Source of the DNA: Sphingobacteriia bacterium 28-36-52
Lineage (GTDB): Bacteria > Bacteroidota > Bacteroidia > Chitinophagales > Chitinophagaceae
Assembly (NCBI GenBank): GCA_002281575.1
Contig: NCGN01000008.1
Span: 62,001-126,000, forward strand
Length of the DNA stretch: 64,000 bases
Direction: 5' to 3'
This document shows, in pieces, positions 45,895 through 53,236 of the stretch. The number at the start of each line of letters is the position of its first letter. The first letter of the stretch is position 1. The translations under genes and the position numbers were made by a program. The notes beneath the pieces were generated by a model. That model ran no database searches. It worked only from the letters and a program-made list of their open reading frames with translations, and was not told the origin of the DNA.

Positions 45895-45902
45895 TATCTT
45901 TG
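45895..45902 (+). promoter_or_regulatory. TAnnTTTG box for the class IV aminotransferase
   Basis: TATCTTTG, a perfect -7 match, 4 bp before the ATG at 45907, in a 47-bp divergent spacer. The nearest upstream TTG (45869) is 23 nt away, slightly far. The transcript would be nearly leaderless. Confidence 0.42.
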
Positions 45903-45906
45903 TTGT

Positions 45907-46758
45907 ATGTCTGCTGCACAATTTCTTTTTAGCGATGGTAAAATACTAAAGCACGATAAGCGCTTGATATCGCCCAATAACCGTTCTTTTAGATATGGGG
46001 ATGGTTTCTTTGAAACCATGAAATGGCATAAAGGGAAAATTTTATTAGCGCAGTTGCATATGGAACGATTGTTTCATACCCTACATGCATTGCATTTTAA
46101 ACCACCGGCTTATTTTACGGATGAATATATTATGAATGCAATTCAAGCTTTGGTAGCCAAGAATCAGCACCACCAGTTGGCAAGAATTCGTGTTACCATT
46201 TATCGCGGCGATGGGGGAATTTATGATGAACAAAATCATTTTCCTCACTTGCTTATTCAAACCTGGGCGCTGAATGCTATGAACAATCGCTTGAACGAAA
46301 ATGGATTGACCATTGATATTTATGCTGCGGCTGTAAAGCAAGCAGATCATTTTTCGTTGTTGAAAACGAATAATTATTTAGGCTATGCCATGGCTGCTTT
46401 ATGGGCTAAAGAACAGCATTTGAATGATGCTATTTTGTTGAATCCACAAGGCAATATTGCAGACGCAACTATTGCGAATGTTTTTTTAATTCAGAATGGT
46501 TCAATTATAACGCCTGCTTTATCGGAAGGTCCTGTTAGCGGTGTAATGCGAAAATACTTGTTGACTCAATTGCGCGAAAAAGGCTATGAAGTAAAAGAGG
46601 GCGTTGTTACTGCTGCAGATTTAGCCAATGCTTCTGAAGTATTTTTAACCAATGCCATTTATGGGATGCGTTGGGTGAAGGAATCTGGCAAGAATGCGTA
46701 TTCGCACCAGTTAGTGCCGCATTTGTATAAAGAAATTATTGCCCCTTTATTTGTTTAA
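45907..46758 (+). CDS. Class IV PLP-dependent aminotransferase (BCAT / aminodeoxychorismate lyase-like)
   Basis: 283 aa fold-type IV PLP enzyme. Seen: NRSFRYGDGFFETM near 26-39 (the family's early signature), RVTIYRGDGG, the catalytic Lys in SLLKTNNYLGYAMA near 155, and NVFLIQNGSIITPALSEGPVSGVMR. These features do not cleanly separate branched-chain aminotransferases from PabC-type lyases, so the substrate is left open. It diverges from the NIF3-like gene. Confidence 0.87.
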   Translation: MSAAQFLFSDGKILKHDKRLISPNNRSFRYGDGFFETMKWHKGKILLAQLHMERLFHTLHALHFKPPAYFTDEYIMNAIQALVAKNQHHQLARIRVTIYRGDGGIYDEQNHFPHLLIQTWALNAMNNRLNENGLTIDIYAAAVKQADHFSLLKTNNYLGYAMAALWAKEQHLNDAILLNPQGNIADATIANVFLIQNGSIITPALSEGPVSGVMRKYLLTQLREKGYEVKEGVVTAADLANASEVFLTNAIYGMRWVKESGKNAYSHQLVPHLYKEIIAPLFV

Positions 46759-46835
46759 TTTTTATTGGGTTTCAATGGCATTATTGCTCGGTTGAACTTT
46801 TTATTGCTAATTCTGTTGAATGCTAAAACGTTTTA

Positions 46836-48149
46836 ATGAAGCCCTCCGTTAATATCATTTGGTTTAGAAGAGACTTGCGATTAAAAGATAATGCAGCTTT
46901 ATACCATGCATTGCAATCGGGAGTTCCTGTTTTACCTATTTTCATTTTTGATACCACTATCTTAGATCAATTACCAGATAGGGCAGATAAACGTGTTGCA
47001 TTTATTCATGCTGCTATTGCTGAAATGCAAACTGAATTGGTGGCATTGGGGAGCACGCTTCAGGTATTTCATGGAAAACCTTTGGAGGTTTTTACTCAAT
47101 TGGTTCAATCGTATCATGTCCAAACTGTTTTTACGAATCATGATTATGAACCCTATGCGCAAGAGCGTGATAATGCAATTGCCGATTTGCTCACTCATGC
47201 TGGTGTTGGTTTTGAAACCTATAAAGACCAAGTCATTTTTGAAAAAGAGGAAGTAACCAAAGACGATGGCAAACCTTATACTGTGTTTACTCCCTATTCA
47301 AGAAAATGGAAAGCCAAACTTACACCTGATTTTTTGAAGCCTTACCCTACAGAAAAATATGTTGATGCTTTTTATAAACAAGCACCCATTGCAATTCCTT
47401 CTTTGGCTTCAATGAATTTTAAAGAAGTAAACATGGAGTTCCCCTCTAAGCAATTGAATGAAGAGATTGTTCGCAAGTACAGTCAGAACAGAGATTTTCC
47501 TGCTTTAGAAAATGGTACTTCAAAAATGGGGGTGCATTTAAGATTTGGTACTGTGAGTATTCGCGCACTAGCTACCATTGCTGCTGGTTTAAATGAAACT
47601 TATTTGAACGAGTTAATATGGAGAGAATTTTATCAAATGATTTTATGGCATTTCCCTAAAGTAGGAAAGGGGCATGCTTTTAAAGCAGAATACGAAAAAA
47701 TAAAATGGCGCAACAACGAAGAAGAATTTCAAAAGTGGTGTGAAGGTAAAACTGGTTACCCTATTGTAGATGCAGGAATGCGTGAATTGAATGCAACTGG
47801 TTTCATGCACAATCGAGTGAGGATGATTGTGGCTTCTTTTTTAACCAAACATTTACTCATAGATTGGCGTTGGGGCGAAGCTTATTTTGCCAATAAATTA
47901 TTAGACTTTGACTTGTCTGCAAATAATGGTGGATGGCAATGGGCTGCTAGTAGTGGTTGTGATGCGGCGCCTTACTTTAGGGTATTTAATCCTTATTTGC
48001 AAACGGAGAAATTTGACAAAGAATTAAAGTACATTAAAAAATGGGTGCCCGAGTTTCAGGAGTTTAATTATCCGCAGCCTATTGTGGTGCATGAAGTGGC
48101 GAGGAAAAGAGTACTCGAAACTTATGCTGCTGCGTTGAAGCCTGTTTAA
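46836..48149 (+). CDS. Cryptochrome/photolyase family protein
   Basis: 437 aa. Probably a class I CPD photolyase, repairing UV-induced pyrimidine dimers with FAD and light. N-terminal antenna domain with IIWFRRDLRLKDNAAL and VLPIFIFDT; C-terminal FAD domain with ELIWREFYQMILWHFP, GYPIVDAGMRELNATGFMHNRVRMI, and NNGGWQWAASSGCDAAPYFRVFNP. Photolyase versus cryptochrome cannot be decided from motifs alone, but the length and lack of an extended tail fit a repair enzyme. Followed by the hairpin repeats at 48164. Confidence 0.9.
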   Translation: MKPSVNIIWFRRDLRLKDNAALYHALQSGVPVLPIFIFDTTILDQLPDRADKRVAFIHAAIAEMQTELVALGSTLQVFHGKPLEVFTQLVQSYHVQTVFTNHDYEPYAQERDNAIADLLTHAGVGFETYKDQVIFEKEEVTKDDGKPYTVFTPYSRKWKAKLTPDFLKPYPTEKYVDAFYKQAPIAIPSLASMNFKEVNMEFPSKQLNEEIVRKYSQNRDFPALENGTSKMGVHLRFGTVSIRALATIAAGLNETYLNELIWREFYQMILWHFPKVGKGHAFKAEYEKIKWRNNEEEFQKWCEGKTGYPIVDAGMRELNATGFMHNRVRMIVASFLTKHLLIDWRWGEAYFANKLLDFDLSANNGGWQWAASSGCDAAPYFRVFNPYLQTEKFDKELKYIKKWVPEFQEFNYPQPIVVHEVARKRVLETYAAALKPV

Positions 48150-48163
48150 ATTTTACATTAGTC

Positions 48164-48245
48164 TTGGCTGTGGGAAACATTTCCACTTTCGCTACAATCC
48201 TTCTTCGAAGTCTTAAATGCTCAGTGAAAATTTTCCCACAGCCAA
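48164..48245 (+). repeat. Hairpin repeat, full copy A
   Basis: 82-bp element. Left arm 48164-48187 (begins TTGGCTGTGGGAAAC), conserved core TTCGCTACAATCC (48188-48200), spacer TTCTTCGAAG, second core TCTTAAATGCTC (48211-48222), right arm 48223-48245 (ends TTTTCCCACAGCCAA) complementary to the left arm. The core matches copies at 53011 and 53103; the outer arm sequence does not. Confidence 0.88.
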
Positions 48246-48299
48246 CTATATATAATCAGGCTTCAATGCAGCAACATATTAGTTGGTCCTTTGCGTTGT

Positions 48300-48349
48300 G
48301 AGCATTTATGACGTTTACGGATTGCAGCGAAGAAAAGGTTTTCCTGAAG
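48300..48349 (-). repeat. Hairpin repeat, degenerate copy B
   Basis: Minus-strand copy: GAGCATTTATGA (48300-48311), a shortened 7-nt spacer, GGATTGCAGCGAA (48319-48331), then an AT-rich segment ending CCTGAAG. Core similarity to the other copies is clear; the arms no longer pair. It lies 41 bp before the AraC-type regulator gene. Confidence 0.75.
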
Positions 48350-48389
48350 TGTTTGGAATCTTTTTTTAATTTTAGTTAAATGAATTTGC

Positions 48390-48950
48390 GTGAAACTCTA
48401 TATTAAGAATATGGTTTGTGGCCGCTGCAAACTAATTGTGAAAGCTGAGTTGGAGAAATTGGGGTTTTCATTAAAGTCTATTGAATTGGGCGAAGTGGAG
48501 ATAGATGAATCTATTGATACTGATCAAAAAAAAGTAATAGCTGCAACATTGTCCAGCTTTGGGTTTGAACTAATTAATGATAAGAAAAGTAAAACTATTG
48601 AACAAATCAAAAATTTAATTAGAGATTTGGTTCACAGCAAAAATAACGAGCTAGAAATAAATTTATCTGAATACATCAGTCAACACCTTGCCATAGATTA
48701 TACTTCTTTAAGTAATCTTTTTTCTGAAGTTGAGGGAACTACTATTGAAAAATATTTTATTCTGCAGAAAATTGAAAGGGTTAAAGAACTATTAATGTAT
48801 GATGAGCTTAGCTTGAGCGAAATTGCTTTTTTACTCAATTACAGCAGTGTTGCTTATTTAAGCAATCAATTCAAAAAAATCACTGGTTTAACGCCTTCTC
48901 ATTTTAAGCAACTCAAGAATAAGAAGCGTAAACACTTAGATGATTTGTAA
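48390..48950 (+). CDS. AraC-family regulator with N-terminal HMA-like metal-binding domain
   Basis: 186 aa. Residues about 1-65 look like a heavy-metal-associated fold with a CxxC metal site (MVCGRC, Cys10 and Cys13); residues about 85-180 hold an AraC-type double helix-turn-helix (ERVKELLMYDELSLSEIAF area, then SVAYLSNQFKKITGLTPSHF). GTG start at 48390; the nearby ATG at 48380 is out of frame. It probably senses copper or a similar soft metal and controls the downstream HMA-MauE, DUF2911 and multicopper oxidase genes. This role is inferred from domains and context. Confidence 0.85.
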   Translation: MKLYIKNMVCGRCKLIVKAELEKLGFSLKSIELGEVEIDESIDTDQKKVIAATLSSFGFELINDKKSKTIEQIKNLIRDLVHSKNNELEINLSEYISQHLAIDYTSLSNLFSEVEGTTIEKYFILQKIERVKELLMYDELSLSEIAFLLNYSSVAYLSNQFKKITGLTPSHFKQLKNKKRKHLDDL

Positions 48951-49037
48951 ATCTTACAAATCATACCCATAATTCTACAACGTCAGCTATTTGAGTAAAT
49001 AGATCTTTGTACCCTTAAACAATTAAAATTGAATACA

Positions 49038-49754
49038 ATGGTACATCAATATCAAATTACTGGAATGACTTGCGGGAACTGTGTAGCTAAAGTTAAGTCT
49101 GCATTGCTAATGGTTCCCAATGTATCAGAAGTTGAAGTTTCTAAAGAATCGGGTTCAGCAACCATAACTATGGAAAAACATGTTGCTTTGAACGTGTTGC
49201 AAAACGCACTAGATCCTAAATACCAAATTGCTGCTTTGGGTCATGCAGAAATGACAGAACAAGCTAAAAGCTGGTTTGAAACTTACAAACCTGTTATATT
49301 GATTTTTGCATATTTACTAGTTACAACTCTCCTCATCCAGTTTTCTCGTTCTGTGTTTGATTGGATGCAATGGATGGAACATTTTATGGCAGGTTTCTTC
49401 TTGGTCTTTTCTTTTTTTAAGCTCTTAAATATAACAGGCTTTGCAGAAAGTTATCAGATGTATGATATAGTTGCCAAACAGTTTAAAGGATGGGCATATA
49501 TATATGTTTTTATTGAATTGGCACTTGGCTTGGCTTTCTTGCTTAATTTTAATCTTGTTATTACCAATTTGATTACATTATTGGTAATGAGTATTAGCAT
49601 TATAGGTGTATTGCAATCTGTGCTCAATAAGAAAAAAATACAATGTGCCTGTTTGGGTGATGTATTTAACTTACCGATGAGTACGGTAACCATCATTGAA
49701 GATGCTTTAATGATTGGTATGAGTGCGGTAATGTTGTTGATTCATTTTTTGTAA
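49038..49754 (+). CDS. HMA-domain / MauE-like membrane protein
   Basis: 239 aa from the ATG at 49038. An N-terminal HMA metal-chaperone domain with GMTCGNC (Cys near 12 and 15) is followed by about four membrane segments of the MauE/DoxX-like type. After the third comes CACLGDVFNLPMSTVT, a Cys pair characteristic of MauE-like proteins, which handle electrons or disulfides. Likely a membrane component for metal delivery or redox maturation of the oxidase downstream. It lies 87 bp after the regulator and 20 bp before the DUF2911 gene. Confidence 0.82.
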   Translation: MVHQYQITGMTCGNCVAKVKSALLMVPNVSEVEVSKESGSATITMEKHVALNVLQNALDPKYQIAALGHAEMTEQAKSWFETYKPVILIFAYLLVTTLLIQFSRSVFDWMQWMEHFMAGFFLVFSFFKLLNITGFAESYQMYDIVAKQFKGWAYIYVFIELALGLAFLLNFNLVITNLITLLVMSISIIGVLQSVLNKKKIQCACLGDVFNLPMSTVTIIEDALMIGMSAVMLLIHFL

Positions 49755-49774
49755 TTTTTTAAAATTTAAATACT

Positions 49775-50332
49775 ATGCGCAGTTTCTTATTTGTAATGAT
49801 TGTTATGTTTTTTTCAACGCAAGCTATAGCTCAGCACGAAAATCATATGATGCCAATGGATACCGTTGTTAAAGCCAAAAGTCCGCGTACTTCAACCATG
49901 GCTTTAGTTGGTGGGAATCATGTTCATATTGATTATGGTTCTCCTAGTGTTAGGGGTAGAAATATCTGGAACGGCTTGGTTGCTTATGGTCAAGTTTGGG
50001 CAACCGGCGCCCATAAAGCAACCTGGATTGAGTTTTCTAGTGATGTACAAATCAATAACAAACTTGTTCCGAAAGGGAAGTATGGTTTTTTTACTATTCC
50101 CGATAAAAACGAGTGGACATTGATTTTGAATAAGGATTGGGATATGCATTTGGCTGATGCATATAAAGCTGAAAGTGATATGATTAGAATTATAACTAAG
50201 CCAAAGAAGAATAAAAATTTAACAGAGGCACTCAAGTATCAAGTGATTAAAACAGGCAACGACAAAGGAAAAGTTGAAATAAGTTGGGAGTACTTAACTG
50301 TTTCCTTCGATTTTCAAAATGTTAAATCATAG
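49775..50332 (+). CDS. DUF2911 family exported protein
   Basis: 185 aa. Signal peptide (about 1-19, ending AIAQ), a His/Met-rich start to the mature protein (HENHMMPMD), then the DUF2911 domain with VHIDYGSPSVRGRNIWNGLV, VWATGAHKATWI and GKYGFFTIPDKNEWTLI. Function unknown. Its place directly before the multicopper oxidase gene (11 bp) and its Met/His residues suggest a periplasmic copper-related role, which is inference. Confidence 0.88.
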   Translation: MRSFLFVMIVMFFSTQAIAQHENHMMPMDTVVKAKSPRTSTMALVGGNHVHIDYGSPSVRGRNIWNGLVAYGQVWATGAHKATWIEFSSDVQINNKLVPKGKYGFFTIPDKNEWTLILNKDWDMHLADAYKAESDMIRIITKPKKNKNLTEALKYQVIKTGNDKGKVEISWEYLTVSFDFQNVKS

Positions 50333-50343
50333 CCCTTTTAATT

Positions 50344-52515
50344 ATGCGAATTAATTCAAATAAATTATCCCGTATAGTAGTGATTATTTTTTTCGTTTTT
50401 GTGGCCAATCATTTGGTAGCACAAAAGCGAGTGCGGTATGATTTATTTGTAAAAGATACGTTGGTGTCATTTGCAGGTAAAACAAAAAGGGCCATTGCGG
50501 TGAATGGGCAAATTCCAATGCCTACCCTTACTTTTACCGAGGGTGATACTGCAGAAATTTTGGTGCATAATCTACTAAAAGAACCTACTTCCCTCCATTG
50601 GCATGGTTTATTTTTACCAAATAAAGAAGATGGAGTTCCCTTTTTAACTCAAATGCCCATTGCCCCTGGTGCGCAGCATTTGTATGAATTCCCCATTATT
50701 CAAAATGGAACCCATTGGTATCACAGCCATAGTGGTTTACAAGAACAAATTGGTATGTATGGCTCCATGGTTTTGAATAAGCGTTCTAGTGATACATCAT
50801 TTAGAAAGGGGATTGATGATTTGCCAACCATACCCATTATTTTAAGTGAATGGACCAATTACAATCCAGAAAACGTGCACAGAATGTTGCACAATGCGTC
50901 TGACTGGTTTGCCATTAAAAAGGGAACTACTCAAAGCTATGCTGAAGCAATTAAAGCTGGTCATTTCAAGACCAAATTTAAAAATGAGTGGAAACGAATG
51001 TTGGCAATGGATGTAAGTGATATTTATTATGATGCCGTACTCATTAATGGTATGGAAGAAATTTCATTGTCTTCTTTTAAAGCGGGTGATAAAATTAGGT
51101 TGCGGGTTTCAAATGGTGGTGCATCTACTTATTTTTGGCTTTCTTATGCTGGGGGTCCAATTACTGTTGTGGCCAGTGATGGAAATGACGTTGTACCTGT
51201 TATAGTGGATAGACTCATTATTGGTGTGTCTGAAACCTATGATGTCATTGTTACTATACCTGCTGCAAATACCTCTTTTGAATTGTTGGCTACGGCAGAA
51301 GATCGAATTAAATCGGCCTCTCTTTTTTTAGGACTAGGGATTAAAAAAAGAGCAGATCCATTGCCTAAGTTGAAATATTTTGAAGGAATGCAGATGATGA
51401 ACGATATGATGAAAATGAATGGCGATATGGATGTAATGGGGATGGATATGAGCATGCAAAAAATGGATATGAATTCAGTTATGTACTCCGAAAGCAGTGA
51501 TATCAACACTTTAAATTATACTAAGCTTAAATCTCCTGTTAAAACAAATTTAAATGTAAAGGCCCCAGTAAAAGAATTTCGTTTTGAGTTAACAGGTAAT
51601 ATGAATAGGTATGTATGGAGTATGGATAATAAAGTGCTTTCTGAGTCGGACAAAATTTTAATAAAAAAGGGTGAAGTTGTTCGCATTACTTTATACAATA
51701 ATTCAATGATGAGACACCCCATGCATTTGCATGGTCATGATTTTAGAGTGGTGAATGGACAAGGCGATTATGCTCCACTAAAAAATGTATTAGATATCAT
51801 GCCTATGGAAACCAATACCATAGAGTTTGAAGCCAATACAGAAGGTGATTGGTTTTTTCACTGTCATATCCTTTATCATATGATGGCAGGAATGAATAGG
51901 GTTTTTAGTTACGAGAAACAATTGGATAACCCATTATTGCCCAACAAAAAATGGGCATATAAGCAGTTGCAAAAAGAAAGTAACCGTTTTCACTTAATGG
52001 CGCAAAATGATTTTGCAACCAATGGAAACGATGGAATGGCTATGATACAAAATACTAGATGGAGTATTTCTTCAGAATGGCGCTTGGGATATAATGATAT
52101 GCATGGTTATGAAAGCGAAACCCATATTGGTAGATATATCGGTAGAATGCAATGGCTAATGCCTTTTATTGGGTTTGATTGGCGATTTAGAAAACTGGGC
52201 ATTCACCCTGTTGAGAAAAACATCTTTGGTCAAAAAAATACGAAAGACAGCAGAACACAAATTAGTTTGGGTTTGGCTTATACATTACCATTGTTGGTTA
52301 CGCTGCAAACAGAAGTGTACCATGATGGTAATATACGCGTACAACTAAAAAGAGAAGATATTCCTATTTCTAAAAGAATCCGAACTGCTTTTATGGTTAA
52401 TTCTGATAAGGAATATATGTTGTCTGCAAATTATATTGTTGCAAAGAATGCTGGACTTCGAATTCATTATGATAGCGATATGGGTTTTGGGATAGGATTA
52501 TCTATGAACTATTAG
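50344..52515 (+). CDS. Multicopper oxidase (CopA-like) with Met-rich segment and C-terminal barrel-like domain
   Basis: 723 aa. Signal peptide (about 1-26). Three cupredoxin domains with all copper motifs: HWHG near 85, HWYHSHSG near 122, HPMHLHGHDF near 457 and HCHILYHMMAGM near 506. A Met-rich loop (about 348-380, with MNDMMKMNGDM) likely binds Cu(I). After about residue 540 an extra domain of some 170 residues resembles CopB: alternating aromatic strands ending GFGIGLSMNY, a typical outer-membrane C-terminus. Probably oxidises Cu(I) for copper resistance. The fusion of both parts in one chain is unusual compared with separate CopA and CopB. Confidence 0.9.
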   Translation: MRINSNKLSRIVVIIFFVFVANHLVAQKRVRYDLFVKDTLVSFAGKTKRAIAVNGQIPMPTLTFTEGDTAEILVHNLLKEPTSLHWHGLFLPNKEDGVPFLTQMPIAPGAQHLYEFPIIQNGTHWYHSHSGLQEQIGMYGSMVLNKRSSDTSFRKGIDDLPTIPIILSEWTNYNPENVHRMLHNASDWFAIKKGTTQSYAEAIKAGHFKTKFKNEWKRMLAMDVSDIYYDAVLINGMEEISLSSFKAGDKIRLRVSNGGASTYFWLSYAGGPITVVASDGNDVVPVIVDRLIIGVSETYDVIVTIPAANTSFELLATAEDRIKSASLFLGLGIKKRADPLPKLKYFEGMQMMNDMMKMNGDMDVMGMDMSMQKMDMNSVMYSESSDINTLNYTKLKSPVKTNLNVKAPVKEFRFELTGNMNRYVWSMDNKVLSESDKILIKKGEVVRITLYNNSMMRHPMHLHGHDFRVVNGQGDYAPLKNVLDIMPMETNTIEFEANTEGDWFFHCHILYHMMAGMNRVFSYEKQLDNPLLPNKKWAYKQLQKESNRFHLMAQNDFATNGNDGMAMIQNTRWSISSEWRLGYNDMHGYESETHIGRYIGRMQWLMPFIGFDWRFRKLGIHPVEKNIFGQKNTKDSRTQISLGLAYTLPLLVTLQTEVYHDGNIRVQLKREDIPISKRIRTAFMVNSDKEYMLSANYIVAKNAGLRIHYDSDMGFGIGLSMNY

Positions 52516-52583
52516 TTGTACCTTACAGCTATACTTTTAGATATGTTTTGATTGCGGCAATCACATTTATCTAAAATTTATTT

Positions 52584-52979
52584 ATGAAATTCTCTCATTT
52601 CACTTTAGTACTTGTACTAAGTCTTTCTCTTGTGGCTTGCGCTACCACTGCTAAATTTCCGGTTTCAACTGTAGTACCTGCAGCAGAAATAACTGCAAAA
52701 AAGAGTACTGATGCCAATAAAAACAATACGCTTGAAATTACGGCTCGTAATTTGGCTAGTCCCGATCGGTTGGTTCCTGCTGGGAGTAATTACAGTATTT
52801 GGGTAGTATCAATAGGGCAGGGCACCAAAAATGTGGGCCAGTTATTAGTGAGCAATGGAGACAAAGCCACTTTTAAAACTACTACCGCTTTTGATTTTGA
52901 CGAAGTGTTCATTACTGTTGAAAATCAAAGCGACTTAACATATCCTACTGGGGTTGAAATTTCCAGGACTAAGTTTTAA
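52584..52979 (+). CDS. Small lipoprotein, last gene of the metal module
   Basis: 131 aa. Lipoprotein signal with lipobox LVAC (Cys near 19). The mature part has beta-sandwich-like sequence (LEITARNLASPDRLVPAG, YSIWVVS, DEVFITVENQSDLTYP). No family recognised. It follows the oxidase by 68 bp and may be part of the same unit. The hairpin repeats begin 7 bp after its stop. Confidence 0.75.
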   Translation: MKFSHFTLVLVLSLSLVACATTAKFPVSTVVPAAEITAKKSTDANKNNTLEITARNLASPDRLVPAGSNYSIWVVSIGQGTKNVGQLLVSNGDKATFKTTTAFDFDEVFITVENQSDLTYPTGVEISRTKF

Positions 52980-52985
52980 AATATT

Positions 52986-53010
52986 GCATGCATCAGGAAA
53001 CATTTTTTCT
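52986..53010 (+). repeat. Isolated hairpin-repeat arm
   Basis: 25-bp segment beginning GCATGCATCAGGAAAC. It differs at only two positions from the directly oriented arm at 53103-53126 and is complementary to 53162-53185, yet has no core of its own next to it. The full copy at 53011 starts right after it. Confidence 0.7.
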
Positions 53011-53085
53011 ACTTCAAGAAATCTTCACGCCTTCGCTACAATCCGTTAACACGTCTTAAATGCTCGGCGTGAATTTTCTTGAAGT
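53011..53085 (+). repeat. Hairpin repeat, full copy C
   Basis: 75-bp element. Left arm 53011-53031 (begins ACTTCAAGAAATC), core TTCGCTACAATCC (53032-53044), spacer GTTAACACG, second core TCTTAAATGCTC (53054-53065), right arm 53066-53085 (ends TTTTCTTGAAGT). Arms are complementary to each other but unlike those of copy A. Confidence 0.88.
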
Positions 53086-53102
53086 ATATAACTATTGATT
53101 AA

Positions 53103-53185
53103 GCATGCGTCAGGAAAATTTTTTCTGAGCATTTAAGACTTCGAAGAAGGATTGCAGCGAAGAAAAAATGTTTGCTGATGCATGC
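53103..53185 (-). repeat. Hairpin repeat, full copy D
   Basis: 83-bp element in reverse orientation. Arm 53103-53126 (begins GCATGCGTCAGG), GAGCATTTAAGA, spacer CTTCGAAGAA, GGATTGCAGCGAA (53149-53161), arm 53162-53185 (ends GATGCATGC). The 35-nt core differs from copy A at one base; the arms pair with each other but differ outwardly from copies A and C. Confidence 0.88.
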
Positions 53186-53196
53186 ATTGATTGATG

Positions 53197-53225
53197 GCTG
53201 CAGCGAAGGCGTGAAGTTTTCCTGG
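53197..53225 (-). repeat. Hairpin repeat, half copy E
   Basis: Contains GCAGCGAAGGCGTGAAG, matching the reverse complement of the core-plus-left-arm part of copy C. The other half is absent. It abuts the 3' end of mqnD. Confidence 0.6.
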
Positions 53226-53236
53226 CATATTATTAA

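Noticed and set aside
51388..51483. Met-rich stretch of the oxidase as a frameshift or low-complexity error
   Set aside because: The frame stays open and the motif is a known feature of copper-resistance oxidases.
48164..53225. Repeat clusters as a CRISPR array or integron attC array
   Set aside because: Copies differ in spacing, orientation and arms, there are no regular spacers, no cas genes and no integrase, and the attC consensus triplets are not seen.
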